A DNA stretch of 64,000 nt from Eubacteriales bacterium (GTDB lineage: Bacteria > Bacillota > Clostridia > Lachnospirales > Lachnospiraceae): assembly GCA_030526005.1 (NCBI GenBank), contig JAUNDP010000002.1, positions 87,419 through 151,418 on the forward strand, read 5' to 3'. This document shows, piece after piece, positions 19,027-27,022 of this stretch; position 1 is the first letter of the stretch; the number at the start of each line of letters is the position of its first letter. Below the pieces are notes generated by a model, which was not told where the DNA came from, did no database searches, and worked only from the letters and a program-made list of their open reading frames with translations. A program made the position numbers and the translations under genes.

Positions 19027-19853
19027 TTTATCTTCTCCAGTATACTGGCTACTCCATTTTTGACATCCTCTATATTATTTTTAAAAAAGTCTCTGTGAAT
19101 AGCCACTTCTTTCTCATATTCCCGAATTTCTCGTATTCCATTTACAAAGGTTGAACTGATAACTCCCATATGCTCGATTTTATTTACATCACAGAAGCTT
19201 CTGGAAAGAATAACGCATTCGGAACCCAGTCTATAATGTTCTGTAATAATTTTTTCTGCCGGCAGCATTCCTTTTCCGACAGCCGCAATTCCGCCAAATC
19301 CATATGAAATGCCTTTTTTCTTAAATTTAAAACAAAGTTCTTCTACTGTACCGTCCGTCAGCAATTCAAACATAAATTTCTTTCCATAGCCCAAACTTAA
19401 ATCGTTCAGACCCACAAAAATTTCATCTATATCTAATTTCAGGATCTCATCTATACAGGCTACTGCCTCTGGTGTTTCCACCAGAGGCATTGTCTTTGCT
19501 TTTCCATTTACAAGTTCCACAAACATTTTTACTTCATCAACTGTCTTAAAGTATGGCAACATTAAAATCTGAGCTCCATTTTTAATCGCCTGATCGATTT
19601 CTTCTTTTGAAGAATCATATTCATCTGAGGCATCATGAATCGGATTAATCCGAACTAACAATTCAGCTTTTTCAATCGCATCAGAAATCTTTTTGATATC
19701 CCCTAACGTATGATGAGACTGAACCGTATCCATTCCTCCCTGACGGTCTGTTTTTCCGATATATTCCATATCCACAAAGATTCTGTCCACACCTGATGAC
19801 TCGGCAATTTGAGCAATTTCAGGGCGATTTGTTATATACATAAGCTTTAACAT
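19023..19853 (-). CDS. HpcH/HpaI-type aldolase
   Basis: A 276-residue TIM-barrel enzyme of the HpcH/HpaI/citrate-lyase-beta superfamily. R68 in LLVRINP, E126 in PLVETPEA and D151 in GLNDLSLGYG match the pyruvate-binding Arg and the metal-binding Glu and Asp of class II pyruvate aldolases. Such enzymes join or split pyruvate and an aldehyde, giving 4-hydroxy-2-oxo acids. It is translationally coupled to the hydroxyacid dehydrogenase, which could reduce such a product. A catabolic role is unlikely deep inside this operon. Confidence 0.82.
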   Translation of the reverse strand: MLKLMYITNRPEIAQIAESSGVDRIFVDMEYIGKTDRQGGMDTVQSHHTLGDIKKISDAIEKAELLVRINPIHDASDEYDSSKEEIDQAIKNGAQILMLPYFKTVDEVKMFVELVNGKAKTMPLVETPEAVACIDEILKLDIDEIFVGLNDLSLGYGKKFMFELLTDGTVEELCFKFKKKGISYGFGGIAAVGKGMLPAEKIITEHYRLGSECVILSRSFCDVNKIEHMGVISSTFVNGIREIREYEKEVAIHRDFFKNNIEDVKNGVASILEKIK

Positions 19854-19872
19854 TATTTTACTCCTATCCGAC

Positions 19873-20484
19873 CTATTTCTTCTTATGCTTTACTGTTTCA
19901 CCGATATTTTCATTGTCTGCATTTGTCAGCACTTTGCATACTGTCATAAACAGTATTTTTAAGTCCAGTAAAAATGATACATGTTCCGCATACCATACAT
20001 TCAGTTCAATACGCTTATTCCACTCTACCGTCTTTCTCCCGTGAACCTGCGCCCATCCAGTAATCCCTGGACGTACATTAAACATTTTTTTCTGTTCTTT
20101 TGTATATTCACTCCATTTCCATGGATGATAAGTCAGAGGACTGCGAAATCCAATCAGTGCCATATCTCCTTTTAACACATTCACCAGCTGCGGCAGCTCA
20201 TCGATGCTGGTTGCTCTTAAAAATTTTCCTACTTTTGTCACACGGGCGTCTTTGTTATCCGAATATACTCCGCCTTTCTCTGCACCCACGCACATACTGC
20301 GGAACTTATACATTTTATATACTTTTCCCTTATAACCGATTCTGTCCTGTTTAAAAATCACTGGTCCTTTCGAATCCAATTTAATTGCAATCGCCACAAT
20401 TCCCATCGGAATGGCTGCAATAATCAACCCAATCAGTGCCAAAGAAAAATCTAAGATTCGTTTCACATATCTTGAATAAATCAT
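19873..20484 (-). CDS. initiating sugar-phosphate transferase (WbaP/EpsL-like)
   Basis: A 203-residue monotopic membrane enzyme that moves a sugar phosphate from UDP-sugar to undecaprenyl phosphate and so starts each repeat unit. It has one hydrophobic hairpin near residues 10-32, then FKQDRIGYKGKVYKMYKFRS, the catalytic-region signature SIDELPQLVNVLKGDMALIG and the RPGITGWAQVHGR motif. The ATG at 20484 is chosen because AAGGGAGA stands upstream; the frame itself opens at 20514. Phospho-sugar specificity (GlcNAc, Gal or a 6-deoxy-amino sugar) cannot be decided, but the capD-type enzyme encoded before it hints at a 6-deoxy sugar. Confidence 0.92.
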   Translation of the reverse strand: MIYSRYVKRILDFSLALIGLIIAAIPMGIVAIAIKLDSKGPVIFKQDRIGYKGKVYKMYKFRSMCVGAEKGGVYSDNKDARVTKVGKFLRATSIDELPQLVNVLKGDMALIGFRSPLTYHPWKWSEYTKEQKKMFNVRPGITGWAQVHGRKTVEWNKRIELNVWYAEHVSFLLDLKILFMTVCKVLTNADNENIGETVKHKKK

Positions 20485-20561
20485 TGTTCTGTCTCCCTTA
20501 CCTTTTCTCTTCATCCATTCTGATCTTTCCTGTCATCATCAACTGTTTTTTCCGCAGCGCT

Positions 20562-22772
20562 TCATCTCTTCTCTCTCGCCGCTGCTGCTTCTGCCACCGC
20601 ATTTTGTGTCAGTTCCGCCATTTTACTGATCGGCATTTCTTTTCCCGTCGGATTTGCTCCAACTGGATGGAATGTCGGTACTACTTTTTCCACTTTCTCC
20701 ACAATATCGTCGCAGTTGTTATAACATGCATGTGCCAGCTCTTCCAGCTGTTTCAGGAAAACTTCTATATCAAACGGAATTGGCTGTCCAATATGAATCA
20801 GCTTGTTCTTTGTTCTCTTCATTCCTTCTTCTGCCATCAATTTTTCTTCATACAGCTTTTCTCCCTGACGCAGTCCGGTATAACATATTTTGATATCCAC
20901 ATCCGGTTTATATCCAGATAATTTAATCAGATTTCTTGCCAGTGTATCAATCTTTACGGGATCTCCCATGTCAAGGACAAAGATTTCTCCTCCCCCTGCA
21001 TACGTTCCTGCCTGCAGCACAAGACTGACAGCTTCCGGTATTGTCATAAAATATCGGATAATATCCGGATGCGTTACCGTTACTGGTCCGCCTGCTGCAA
21101 TCTGTTTTTTGAACAGCGGAATAACGGAACCATTGCTTCCCAGCACATTTCCAAACCTGACTGCAACAAATTCAGTTCTTCCTTTCATATTTGCGTGTTT
21201 GCTCTGCCAATCCAGATGTTTTTTAAATAAATCCTCCGCATCAATATCTTCGCTGTCCGCATGGGCATGAAGAAACGGCAGCAAGTCTGTTCTTCCTGTT
21301 CGGCTGATCTCATCCATACTTTGAATGACCATCTCACATAAACGCTTACTTGCTCCCATAATATTTGTAGGATTTACCGCCTTATCTGTACTAATCAAAA
21401 CAAAACGGTCTGTTCCGTGGCGTAAAGCGGCATATGCCGTCTTATAAGTACCAATGACATTATTTTTAATCGCTTCATTCGGACTTGTCTCCATCAATGG
21501 GACATGTTTATGTGCCGCTGCATGGTAAACGATATCCGGCTTATATGTCCTAAATACCCATTCAATTCTGCGGCTGTCTCTCACGCTTCCAATCAATGCG
21601 CTCAGACGCAGATCCGGGTATTTTCTTTTCAGTTCCTGTTCAATGTCATACACATTATTTTCATAGATATCAAGAATAATCAGATGTCCTGGCTTGTGGC
21701 TGGCGATCTGACGGCACAATTCACTTCCGATTGATCCTCCGCCTCCTGTGACCAGAATCGTCTTTCCTTCAATCTGCCGGAAAATTTCATTCATATCTAC
21801 TTTGATCGGTTCTCTTCCAAGCAGATCTTCCACTGCCACATCTTTCATCTGAGATACGGAGATTTTTCCGCTTACCACTTCATAGATAGAAGGCAAAATC
21901 TTCATATCGCATCCGGTTTCCTTACAGATATCCAGGATATCTCTTTTTTCCTGTGCACGCGCATTTGGGATGGCAATCAGAATCTGTGTGATATGATATT
22001 TTTCCACATTGACTAGGATATCGTCTCTGCCTCCTACAACCGGTACTCCTGCAACGTATCTGCCCCATTTATTTTGGTTATCATCAATGATACAGCATAC
22101 TCGATATCCATCTTTTCTTCCATTATTAATGTCTTTTAACAGAATCTGTCCTGCCGATCCTGCTCCGATCAACATCGCATTATGGTCTCCCAGTCCATCT
22201 TTTCTTCCTTTTCTCATCAGAAGAACTACTCTGTAAGAAAAACGGATCATCAATGTGAACATAAACTGGAAAATTGCGCCGAATATATAATATGTTATCG
22301 GCATACGCGTAAAAAAAGCAGTGATTGCTATTGTATGAATAATACAAGTGATTATGCTGGCGCCTACAACGTGAATCATCTCGTCATATCCCGCAAATCT
22401 CCAGATACTTTTGTACAATCTTGCAGCTACAAATACCACAATACAGATCACTATATAAATTGGAATAAATTTCAGATATGCTTCCATATATACTGGATCT
22501 ATTTCAGACAGCTGGCAGTCAAACCGAAGCCAGAGCGCTAAGAAATATGCTGCTGCAATCGAAAAAGCATCATAAATTACAAGGCATAATGTTATCACTT
22601 CCCAGTGCTGTAACTTATGTAATCTAAATTTTTTCTTATTCTTACCGTTTCCGTCTGCCTCCAATTCATCTTGCCCTTGGTAAGAAATGGCATGTTTCTT
22701 GCATAAAATATGTGCGAAGTAAATCAGCACAAGCAGCATCAAAAAGAACATCATCATTAAAACAAATTTCAT
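20562..22772 (-). CDS. capD: CapD/FlaA1-type nucleotide-sugar 4,6-dehydratase, membrane-bound
   Basis: A 736-residue protein, first gene of the operon. Four membrane segments (about 5-190) precede a CoA-binding-like Rossmann region (IGAGSAGQILLK) and a second Rossmann domain with TGGGGSIGSE at 342-351. The active site is of the UDP-GlcNAc 4,6-dehydratase type: STDKAVNPTNIMGASKR, with S461-T-D-K464. It would make a 4-keto-6-deoxy sugar from UDP-GlcNAc. A histidine- and acid-rich insertion of about 40 residues (near 490-535) separates the active-site helix from FVAVRFGNVLGS. The frame opens at 22883, but the ATG at 22772 is preferred because AGGGAG is correctly spaced and a membrane segment follows at once. 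Confidence 0.88.
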   Translation of the reverse strand: MKFVLMMMFFLMLLVLIYFAHILCKKHAISYQGQDELEADGNGKNKKKFRLHKLQHWEVITLCLVIYDAFSIAAAYFLALWLRFDCQLSEIDPVYMEAYLKFIPIYIVICIVVFVAARLYKSIWRFAGYDEMIHVVGASIITCIIHTIAITAFFTRMPITYYIFGAIFQFMFTLMIRFSYRVVLLMRKGRKDGLGDHNAMLIGAGSAGQILLKDINNGRKDGYRVCCIIDDNQNKWGRYVAGVPVVGGRDDILVNVEKYHITQILIAIPNARAQEKRDILDICKETGCDMKILPSIYEVVSGKISVSQMKDVAVEDLLGREPIKVDMNEIFRQIEGKTILVTGGGGSIGSELCRQIASHKPGHLIILDIYENNVYDIEQELKRKYPDLRLSALIGSVRDSRRIEWVFRTYKPDIVYHAAAHKHVPLMETSPNEAIKNNVIGTYKTAYAALRHGTDRFVLISTDKAVNPTNIMGASKRLCEMVIQSMDEISRTGRTDLLPFLHAHADSEDIDAEDLFKKHLDWQSKHANMKGRTEFVAVRFGNVLGSNGSVIPLFKKQIAAGGPVTVTHPDIIRYFMTIPEAVSLVLQAGTYAGGGEIFVLDMGDPVKIDTLARNLIKLSGYKPDVDIKICYTGLRQGEKLYEEKLMAEEGMKRTKNKLIHIGQPIPFDIEVFLKQLEELAHACYNNCDDIVEKVEKVVPTFHPVGANPTGKEMPISKMAELTQNAVAEAAAAREKR

Positions 22773-22956
22773 CTTTTCTCCCTCATTTTCCTCTTTTTCC
22801 ATTTTACTGATTTTCACAGTTTCGTTCCATGAAGAACTTCCGTCCGCTGTTCGATACAGAAATTCCTGAAAATCCACGTCCAATCTTTTGACTGCACTCT
22901 TTCCTATACAGTCGTATTCTCAGGTCTTTCTTCTGCATTTTGGTTTAATCGACAAA

Positions 22957-22984
22957 ATTATAACATAAGTTTTTTTTTTTTCAA
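22957..22984 (-). promoter_or_regulatory. promoter of the exopolysaccharide operon with A12 tract
   Basis: On the minus strand TTGAAA (22984-22979) and TATAAT (22962-22957) are 16 bases apart. A run of 12 A residues (22981-22970) covers the end of the -35 box and half the spacer. Transcription would start near 22950, giving a leader of about 180 bases before capD. The boxes match the housekeeping sigma consensus. The homopolymer could change length and alter spacing. Confidence 0.7.
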
Positions 22985-23003
22985 TATTATTTACATATTT
23001 AAC

Positions 23004-23069
23004 TTATTTTTTATCATAGATAGTTCTTTTCTTCCATTTTTCGCGTTCAAACATCTGTTTTAAGTTCAT
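23004..23069 (-). CDS. possible 21-codon small ORF upstream of the EPS promoter
   Basis: A minus-strand frame of 21 codons starts at an ATG preceded by AGGAG and begins MNLKQMFEREKWKKR, ending at a TAA. The peptide would be short, basic and hydrophilic. It lies between the esterase terminator and the operon promoter, so a transcript reading it would have to pass the terminator or start in between. It may be chance. Confidence 0.2.
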   Translation of the reverse strand: MNLKQMFEREKWKKRTIYDKK

Positions 23070-23078
23070 GATGCTCCT

Positions 23079-23126
23079 AAAAAAACAATATGCCAGTCTG
23101 CATTGTCCTTTTGCAGACTGGCATAT
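23079..23126 (-). terminator. Rho-independent terminator after the carboxylesterase gene
   Basis: A perfect 14-base-pair stem (23088-23101 with 23113-23126) is followed on the minus strand by a run of seven T after two bases. It lies 26 bases beyond the esterase stop and isolates the exopolysaccharide operon from it. Confidence 0.92.
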
Positions 23127-23151
23127 CATACAATTTCTATTATTTTCTTTC

Positions 23152-24882
23152 TTATTTTAAATCTTCTTCTGTCAATCCTGCTTCAGCCAGCGCCGCTTCT
23201 CTGTTTGCCGCCTCACGTTCCGGATATTCTGCATTTTCTACATACTCTGATTTTCCGTCATGCCACCACATAAACGCGCCGTCTGTCTCTGCATTGCATA
23301 CATCCCATTCTGTCAGACCTTCTCCGTTTGGATTTCCTGTCTTTGTAAAGTTTGCAAAGTAGGAAGAAATCTGATCTGCCATCGCATAGTCTGCGTCTGT
23401 CCATGCTCTCTGTCCTTCCACATCACGCAGAGAATCAAATACATACCACAGTTCTGCGGAGTGGAATGATCCATAAAAATCTTCATCTCTCACCGGATTT
23501 TCATGATTTGGAAGATCATGATTGAAATAATAGACATAGACATCACTGTCATTGTTTTTCTCAATATATTCTGCTGAGACTACATATTTCGCAAAAGAAG
23601 CATCGCTGTTTGCACGCAGACTTAAACGATATGCCTCTTTTTCATCTTCAGCTGTATATGCTTTTGCTCCTTCTTCCCCATACATTGCTTCCATCGTATC
23701 CGCAAACTGGTCCAGAGGCATTGTGCCTTCTGGATCTCCCATTAAAGAAGTCATCTCATCGGATGTTCCTCCAATCATGATATTGATTCCATCCAGCGCT
23801 CCAGGTCTTGTCAAATCAACCGATTCTTCTGTAAATACATATCCGTCAATCACATAGGTACTGCTTATATTTGTGATCGCATCATACAGAGTCTGTGTTT
23901 CATCTGTTGCCGACATGGTGTCCATATAGTACTGTGCGTCATGCGAACGCAATTCTGCCACAAGTTCCTCTGATGTTGTCTCTTCCGGCAATCCCATTAC
24001 CGCTTTGATGATCGGCTCTGCCTTTTCCTGAACTTCTTTCATGTCTTTGTATGGCAGTGTTCCTTCTGGTGTCAGAAGCCCTGCAAATCCACTCTGAATA
24101 ATTGCATTCTGGAACAGCCCTTCTGCCAGAGGAGTGCGCAGCAGCGCCGTCACGTTCATCGCTCCTGCTGACTGTCCGGAGATCGTAACCTGGTCTGGAT
24201 TTCCTCCAAATCCTGCAATATTTTCTTTTACCCATTCCAAAGCTTTTACTAAATCCTGAACGGCATAGTTTCCGGAAGCTCCATTTTCATTTTCTGCTGA
24301 CAATCCTGGAAGTGTGAGGAATCCATACATACTTACACGATACTGCACGCACACCACGACAATTCCTTTTTCTGCCAGCTTGGAAGCGTTAAATTCCATC
24401 TCAGAAGCATGACCGTGATTGTTTCCGCCCCCGTGAATATAGACAAGAACAGGCAGATTTTCATCTGTTGATTTTGCTGGCGTATATACATTCAAATTGA
24501 GTCCATCTTCACTGATTTTGGGATTGTATGCCTCGTCAAAATAAAACTCATCGCCCCAGAATCCTCCTACCGGATTTAATTCTGCCGCCGATTTCTGCAT
24601 TGCCTGATCGCCCCATGTATCACATACCTTTACATCGTCCCATGTTTCTACCGCCTGAGGCGCTTTCCAGCGATTTTCTCCTGAAGTGTCTGCTGCAAAT
24701 GGAATTCCCTTAAATACCTTAACTCCTTCTGTGTCCGATTCAACTCCCTGAATCTGTCCGCCTTCTACTGTCACAATATCAACTGCTCCTGCCTCCGCTG
24801 CAAATGATGTGATGCCGGAACATGCACTTACTGCTGTCATTGCTGATATCATAACTGCCAAAAAACGTTTTCGATTTCTCAT
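23152..24882 (-). CDS. secreted type-B carboxylesterase
   Basis: A 576-residue alpha/beta-hydrolase. Residues 1-29 form a Sec signal peptide ending SFAAEA; a Cys at 21 is not in a good lipobox. The carboxylesterase type B pattern is complete: oxyanion loop YIHGGGNNHG, nucleophile Ser238 in GQSAGA, an acidic residue in GGTSDEMTSLMG, and the His in GSFHSAELWYVFDS. Likely substrates are esters of plant phenolics, acetylated glycans or xenobiotics; specificity cannot be read. It stands alone between its own promoter and terminator, downstream of a two-component pair that may induce it. Confidence 0.88.
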   Translation of the reverse strand: MRNRKRFLAVMISAMTAVSACSGITSFAAEAGAVDIVTVEGGQIQGVESDTEGVKVFKGIPFAADTSGENRWKAPQAVETWDDVKVCDTWGDQAMQKSAAELNPVGGFWGDEFYFDEAYNPKISEDGLNLNVYTPAKSTDENLPVLVYIHGGGNNHGHASEMEFNASKLAEKGIVVVCVQYRVSMYGFLTLPGLSAENENGASGNYAVQDLVKALEWVKENIAGFGGNPDQVTISGQSAGAMNVTALLRTPLAEGLFQNAIIQSGFAGLLTPEGTLPYKDMKEVQEKAEPIIKAVMGLPEETTSEELVAELRSHDAQYYMDTMSATDETQTLYDAITNISSTYVIDGYVFTEESVDLTRPGALDGINIMIGGTSDEMTSLMGDPEGTMPLDQFADTMEAMYGEEGAKAYTAEDEKEAYRLSLRANSDASFAKYVVSAEYIEKNNDSDVYVYYFNHDLPNHENPVRDEDFYGSFHSAELWYVFDSLRDVEGQRAWTDADYAMADQISSYFANFTKTGNPNGEGLTEWDVCNAETDGAFMWWHDGKSEYVENAEYPEREAANREAALAEAGLTEEDLK

Positions 24883-25007
24883 TTTTCCTTCCTCCGTCTC
24901 ATTCTATCGTTTTTGCTTTTCTATTCTATATCCAGTGACTCTCCATGCTTTTGGCCCCCATTGCTTCCGGCACTTCATTCTGCTTTTCGTCACTGTTCAA
25001 TGCTGTT

Positions 25008-25036
25008 ATTTTACACAAAAAAAGATAATATTTCCA
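25008..25036 (-). promoter_or_regulatory. weak promoter of the carboxylesterase gene
   Basis: TGGAAA (25036-25031) and TAAAAT (25013-25008) on the minus strand are 17 bases apart. The -35 box is poor, as expected for a promoter that needs an activator, and the repeats at 25037-25076 abut it directly. The leader to the esterase start would be about 120 bases. Confidence 0.5.
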
Positions 25037-25145
25037 TCCAACAATATCACTTTTGACGGACAAAATATCACCTTTTTTATTACTTTTGAATTTTTTCTCT
25101 GTTTTTTCTCTTATTTTATTTCTTTGCGGCAATATTTCACCTTTT
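25037..25145 (-). promoter_or_regulatory. direct repeats, probable binding sites for the YesN-type regulator
   Basis: Three similar minus-strand blocks of the form AAAAGGTGATATT(T)G lie at about 25037-25054, 25058-25076 and 25129-25145. The first two are 21 bases apart (two helical turns), the spacing seen for tandem AraC-family sites, and the nearest abuts the -35 box of the esterase promoter. The response regulator encoded just upstream has an AraC-type DNA-binding end, so it is the obvious candidate to bind here. Confidence 0.5.
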
Positions 25146-25160
25146 CAGTGAAAGATTACT

Positions 25161-27020
25161 CTATTTTTCCTGCTGTGCCGGAAATTTCAGAATAATCTCC
25201 AGACCTCCCTCTTTTCTCTGTCGGGCGTCAATTTGGAATTGCTCTCCGTACAGATATTTCATTCTCATGCGAATATTGTAGATGCCGATATGTTCCCTCA
25301 TATCAATCTCCCCCTCTTCTTCTCTGCCGGAGGGAAGATCATAAAAATATTTTTGAATCTTTTCCTGACTCATACCGATTCCATTATCCTGAATTTTTGT
25401 TATCATCCTCTGATCGGAAATTGAAAAATCAATCCATATCTTCCCAGGTATTAATCTGCCATTTTCATCACGGTGCAGAACAATCCCGTGCAGAATCGCA
25501 TTTTCCACAAAAGGCTGCAATACGTTTTTAGGATAGTTTACTTTCGCATACTGTGCCTGGATCGGAAATTCCATTGAAATTTCATTGCTGCATAAATATT
25601 TCTGAATTGTCATATAAGCGTCCAGCTGCTGTTTTTCCCGCTCTAATGTGTCATAAATCTGCAGTTTTGTCATTTTCAGCCGGTCTCTGAGCATTCCGAT
25701 CAAAGCTTTGTTGATAATCATGATATCTTCCGTCTGGTTCAGATCTGCCAGATAAGTAATCGTATTCAAGGTATTATAAATAAAATGAGGATCAATCTGG
25801 GAAACAAGCAGACTGTATTCTACCTTTTTCTCTTTTTGTTCCTGTTCTTTAATTTTTTCTATGTTTTCACGGATTTGGTCCATCATCTGGTAAAAAGTAT
25901 CCGCAATCATTCCCACTTCATCATCACTTTTGATACTCTTAGGAATATCAGACACCTCTCCTTTTACTCCCCTCATCTGACTGGCAAGTCTGTTTAGTTT
26001 AGAAAGACTGCGATTCAAAATTAAAATGATCAGGATCAGCAAAATCAGCTGAAATGCAATAAAGATACCATGAATCATCGCCACAAATGATTCATATGGA
26101 TGCAGAAAATCCGATTTTGACAGACAAGTTACTAGTTTCATCTGCTCAATCTGATAAGAAGTCCTTACACCAATAATCGTATTTCCACCAATCTCAGTCA
26201 GATTCGTCTTATACTGTTCTTCGGCAAAAAGATTTTCAATCTCTTCCGGTTTCATGTCGCAGAACGCAGAATCTTCCATATTCTGAAACAGAATCTCTCC
26301 GTCTTTTCCTATCATGCAGAAGTCTTTTACGTCTGCATTTAAAAAGTCAGAAAATATATTCCGAAATTCTTCAAACGGCTCTGTCATTAAAAATACAATC
26401 TGGTGATCTTCTGTCTCCTTCAGCATAGCAAGCGAGATAAATTCCTGTGTCCCACGTTCCTCATTTTCCGGGAATACAGGTGAATACGTTCTTTTCAGTC
26501 TGTCATGTTCATAGGTGGGTGTGCTGCTTAAGTTTTCCTTTAAGTTTTCAAACCATGGTGACTCCATAATCATTTCGCCATATTTTTCCATCTCCGGCTG
26601 GCAGAACATCTGATCCCAGTCTGCGACTGCAATGACATTTCGGCTTGAGAGAATGGCTCCCGGCTCTTCTCTTCCCCTGTATTCTCCGACTAAATATTCT
26701 TCAATTTCTTTCTTTAACTCTTCTTTTTCCTCTCCGTCTTCTATATACTGTACGATGTCAGAAATCAATAGGTCATTTTTCCACAATTTTAAGAGGTATT
26801 GTGTATTCTGATGGAGCAGATAGCTGATTTTTGTCACAACCGCTGAGTTCAGTACGGTAAAATCCTGCTGCATTTTAGGCTCTAAAAAATGATAAATCCA
26901 GTCTGACATCCTGCTGCCTGCTGCCAGCAGCATAATTGCCGTAACAATGCAGATCGCACAGGCACATTTTTTTGCGAGAGTATTCGGTTTTATCTTCCCC
27001 CAGATTCCTTTTCTCTCCAT
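25161..27020 (-). CDS. YesM-type sensor histidine kinase
   Basis: A 619-residue membrane kinase. Membrane segments at about 17-36 and 311-335 enclose a sensor domain of about 275 residues outside the cell; HAMP follows (337-390). The His_kinase region has H412 in QIDPHFIYNTLNTI, the N-box FVENAILHG (N507) and DNGIGM at 545-550. YesM-type kinases sense extracellular sugars or their binding proteins and phosphorylate an AraC-type regulator. Its ATG follows the regulator stop by two bases. The signal is unknown; the nearby secreted esterase suggests a plant-derived ester or its product. Confidence 0.92.
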   Translation of the reverse strand: MERKGIWGKIKPNTLAKKCACAICIVTAIMLLAAGSRMSDWIYHFLEPKMQQDFTVLNSAVVTKISYLLHQNTQYLLKLWKNDLLISDIVQYIEDGEEKEELKKEIEEYLVGEYRGREEPGAILSSRNVIAVADWDQMFCQPEMEKYGEMIMESPWFENLKENLSSTPTYEHDRLKRTYSPVFPENEERGTQEFISLAMLKETEDHQIVFLMTEPFEEFRNIFSDFLNADVKDFCMIGKDGEILFQNMEDSAFCDMKPEEIENLFAEEQYKTNLTEIGGNTIIGVRTSYQIEQMKLVTCLSKSDFLHPYESFVAMIHGIFIAFQLILLILIILILNRSLSKLNRLASQMRGVKGEVSDIPKSIKSDDEVGMIADTFYQMMDQIRENIEKIKEQEQKEKKVEYSLLVSQIDPHFIYNTLNTITYLADLNQTEDIMIINKALIGMLRDRLKMTKLQIYDTLEREKQQLDAYMTIQKYLCSNEISMEFPIQAQYAKVNYPKNVLQPFVENAILHGIVLHRDENGRLIPGKIWIDFSISDQRMITKIQDNGIGMSQEKIQKYFYDLPSGREEEGEIDMREHIGIYNIRMRMKYLYGEQFQIDARQRKEGGLEIILKFPAQQEK

Positions 27021-27022
27021 AT

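Noticed and set aside
1-22984. Complete capsule locus with chain-length and tyrosine-kinase genes
   Set aside because: No Wzz/Wze or phosphatase genes are visible; if they exist they are beyond the left edge or elsewhere.
23152-24882. Carboxylesterase as a lipoprotein
   Set aside because: A Cys is present at residue 21, but the preceding residues VSA-C are followed by more signal-like sequence up to FAAEA, so ordinary cleavage is more likely.
24809-25195. 128-codon plus-strand frame before the esterase
   Set aside because: It crosses the esterase start, its promoter and the repeat region; low-complexity Phe/Ser composition is typical of a shadow frame.
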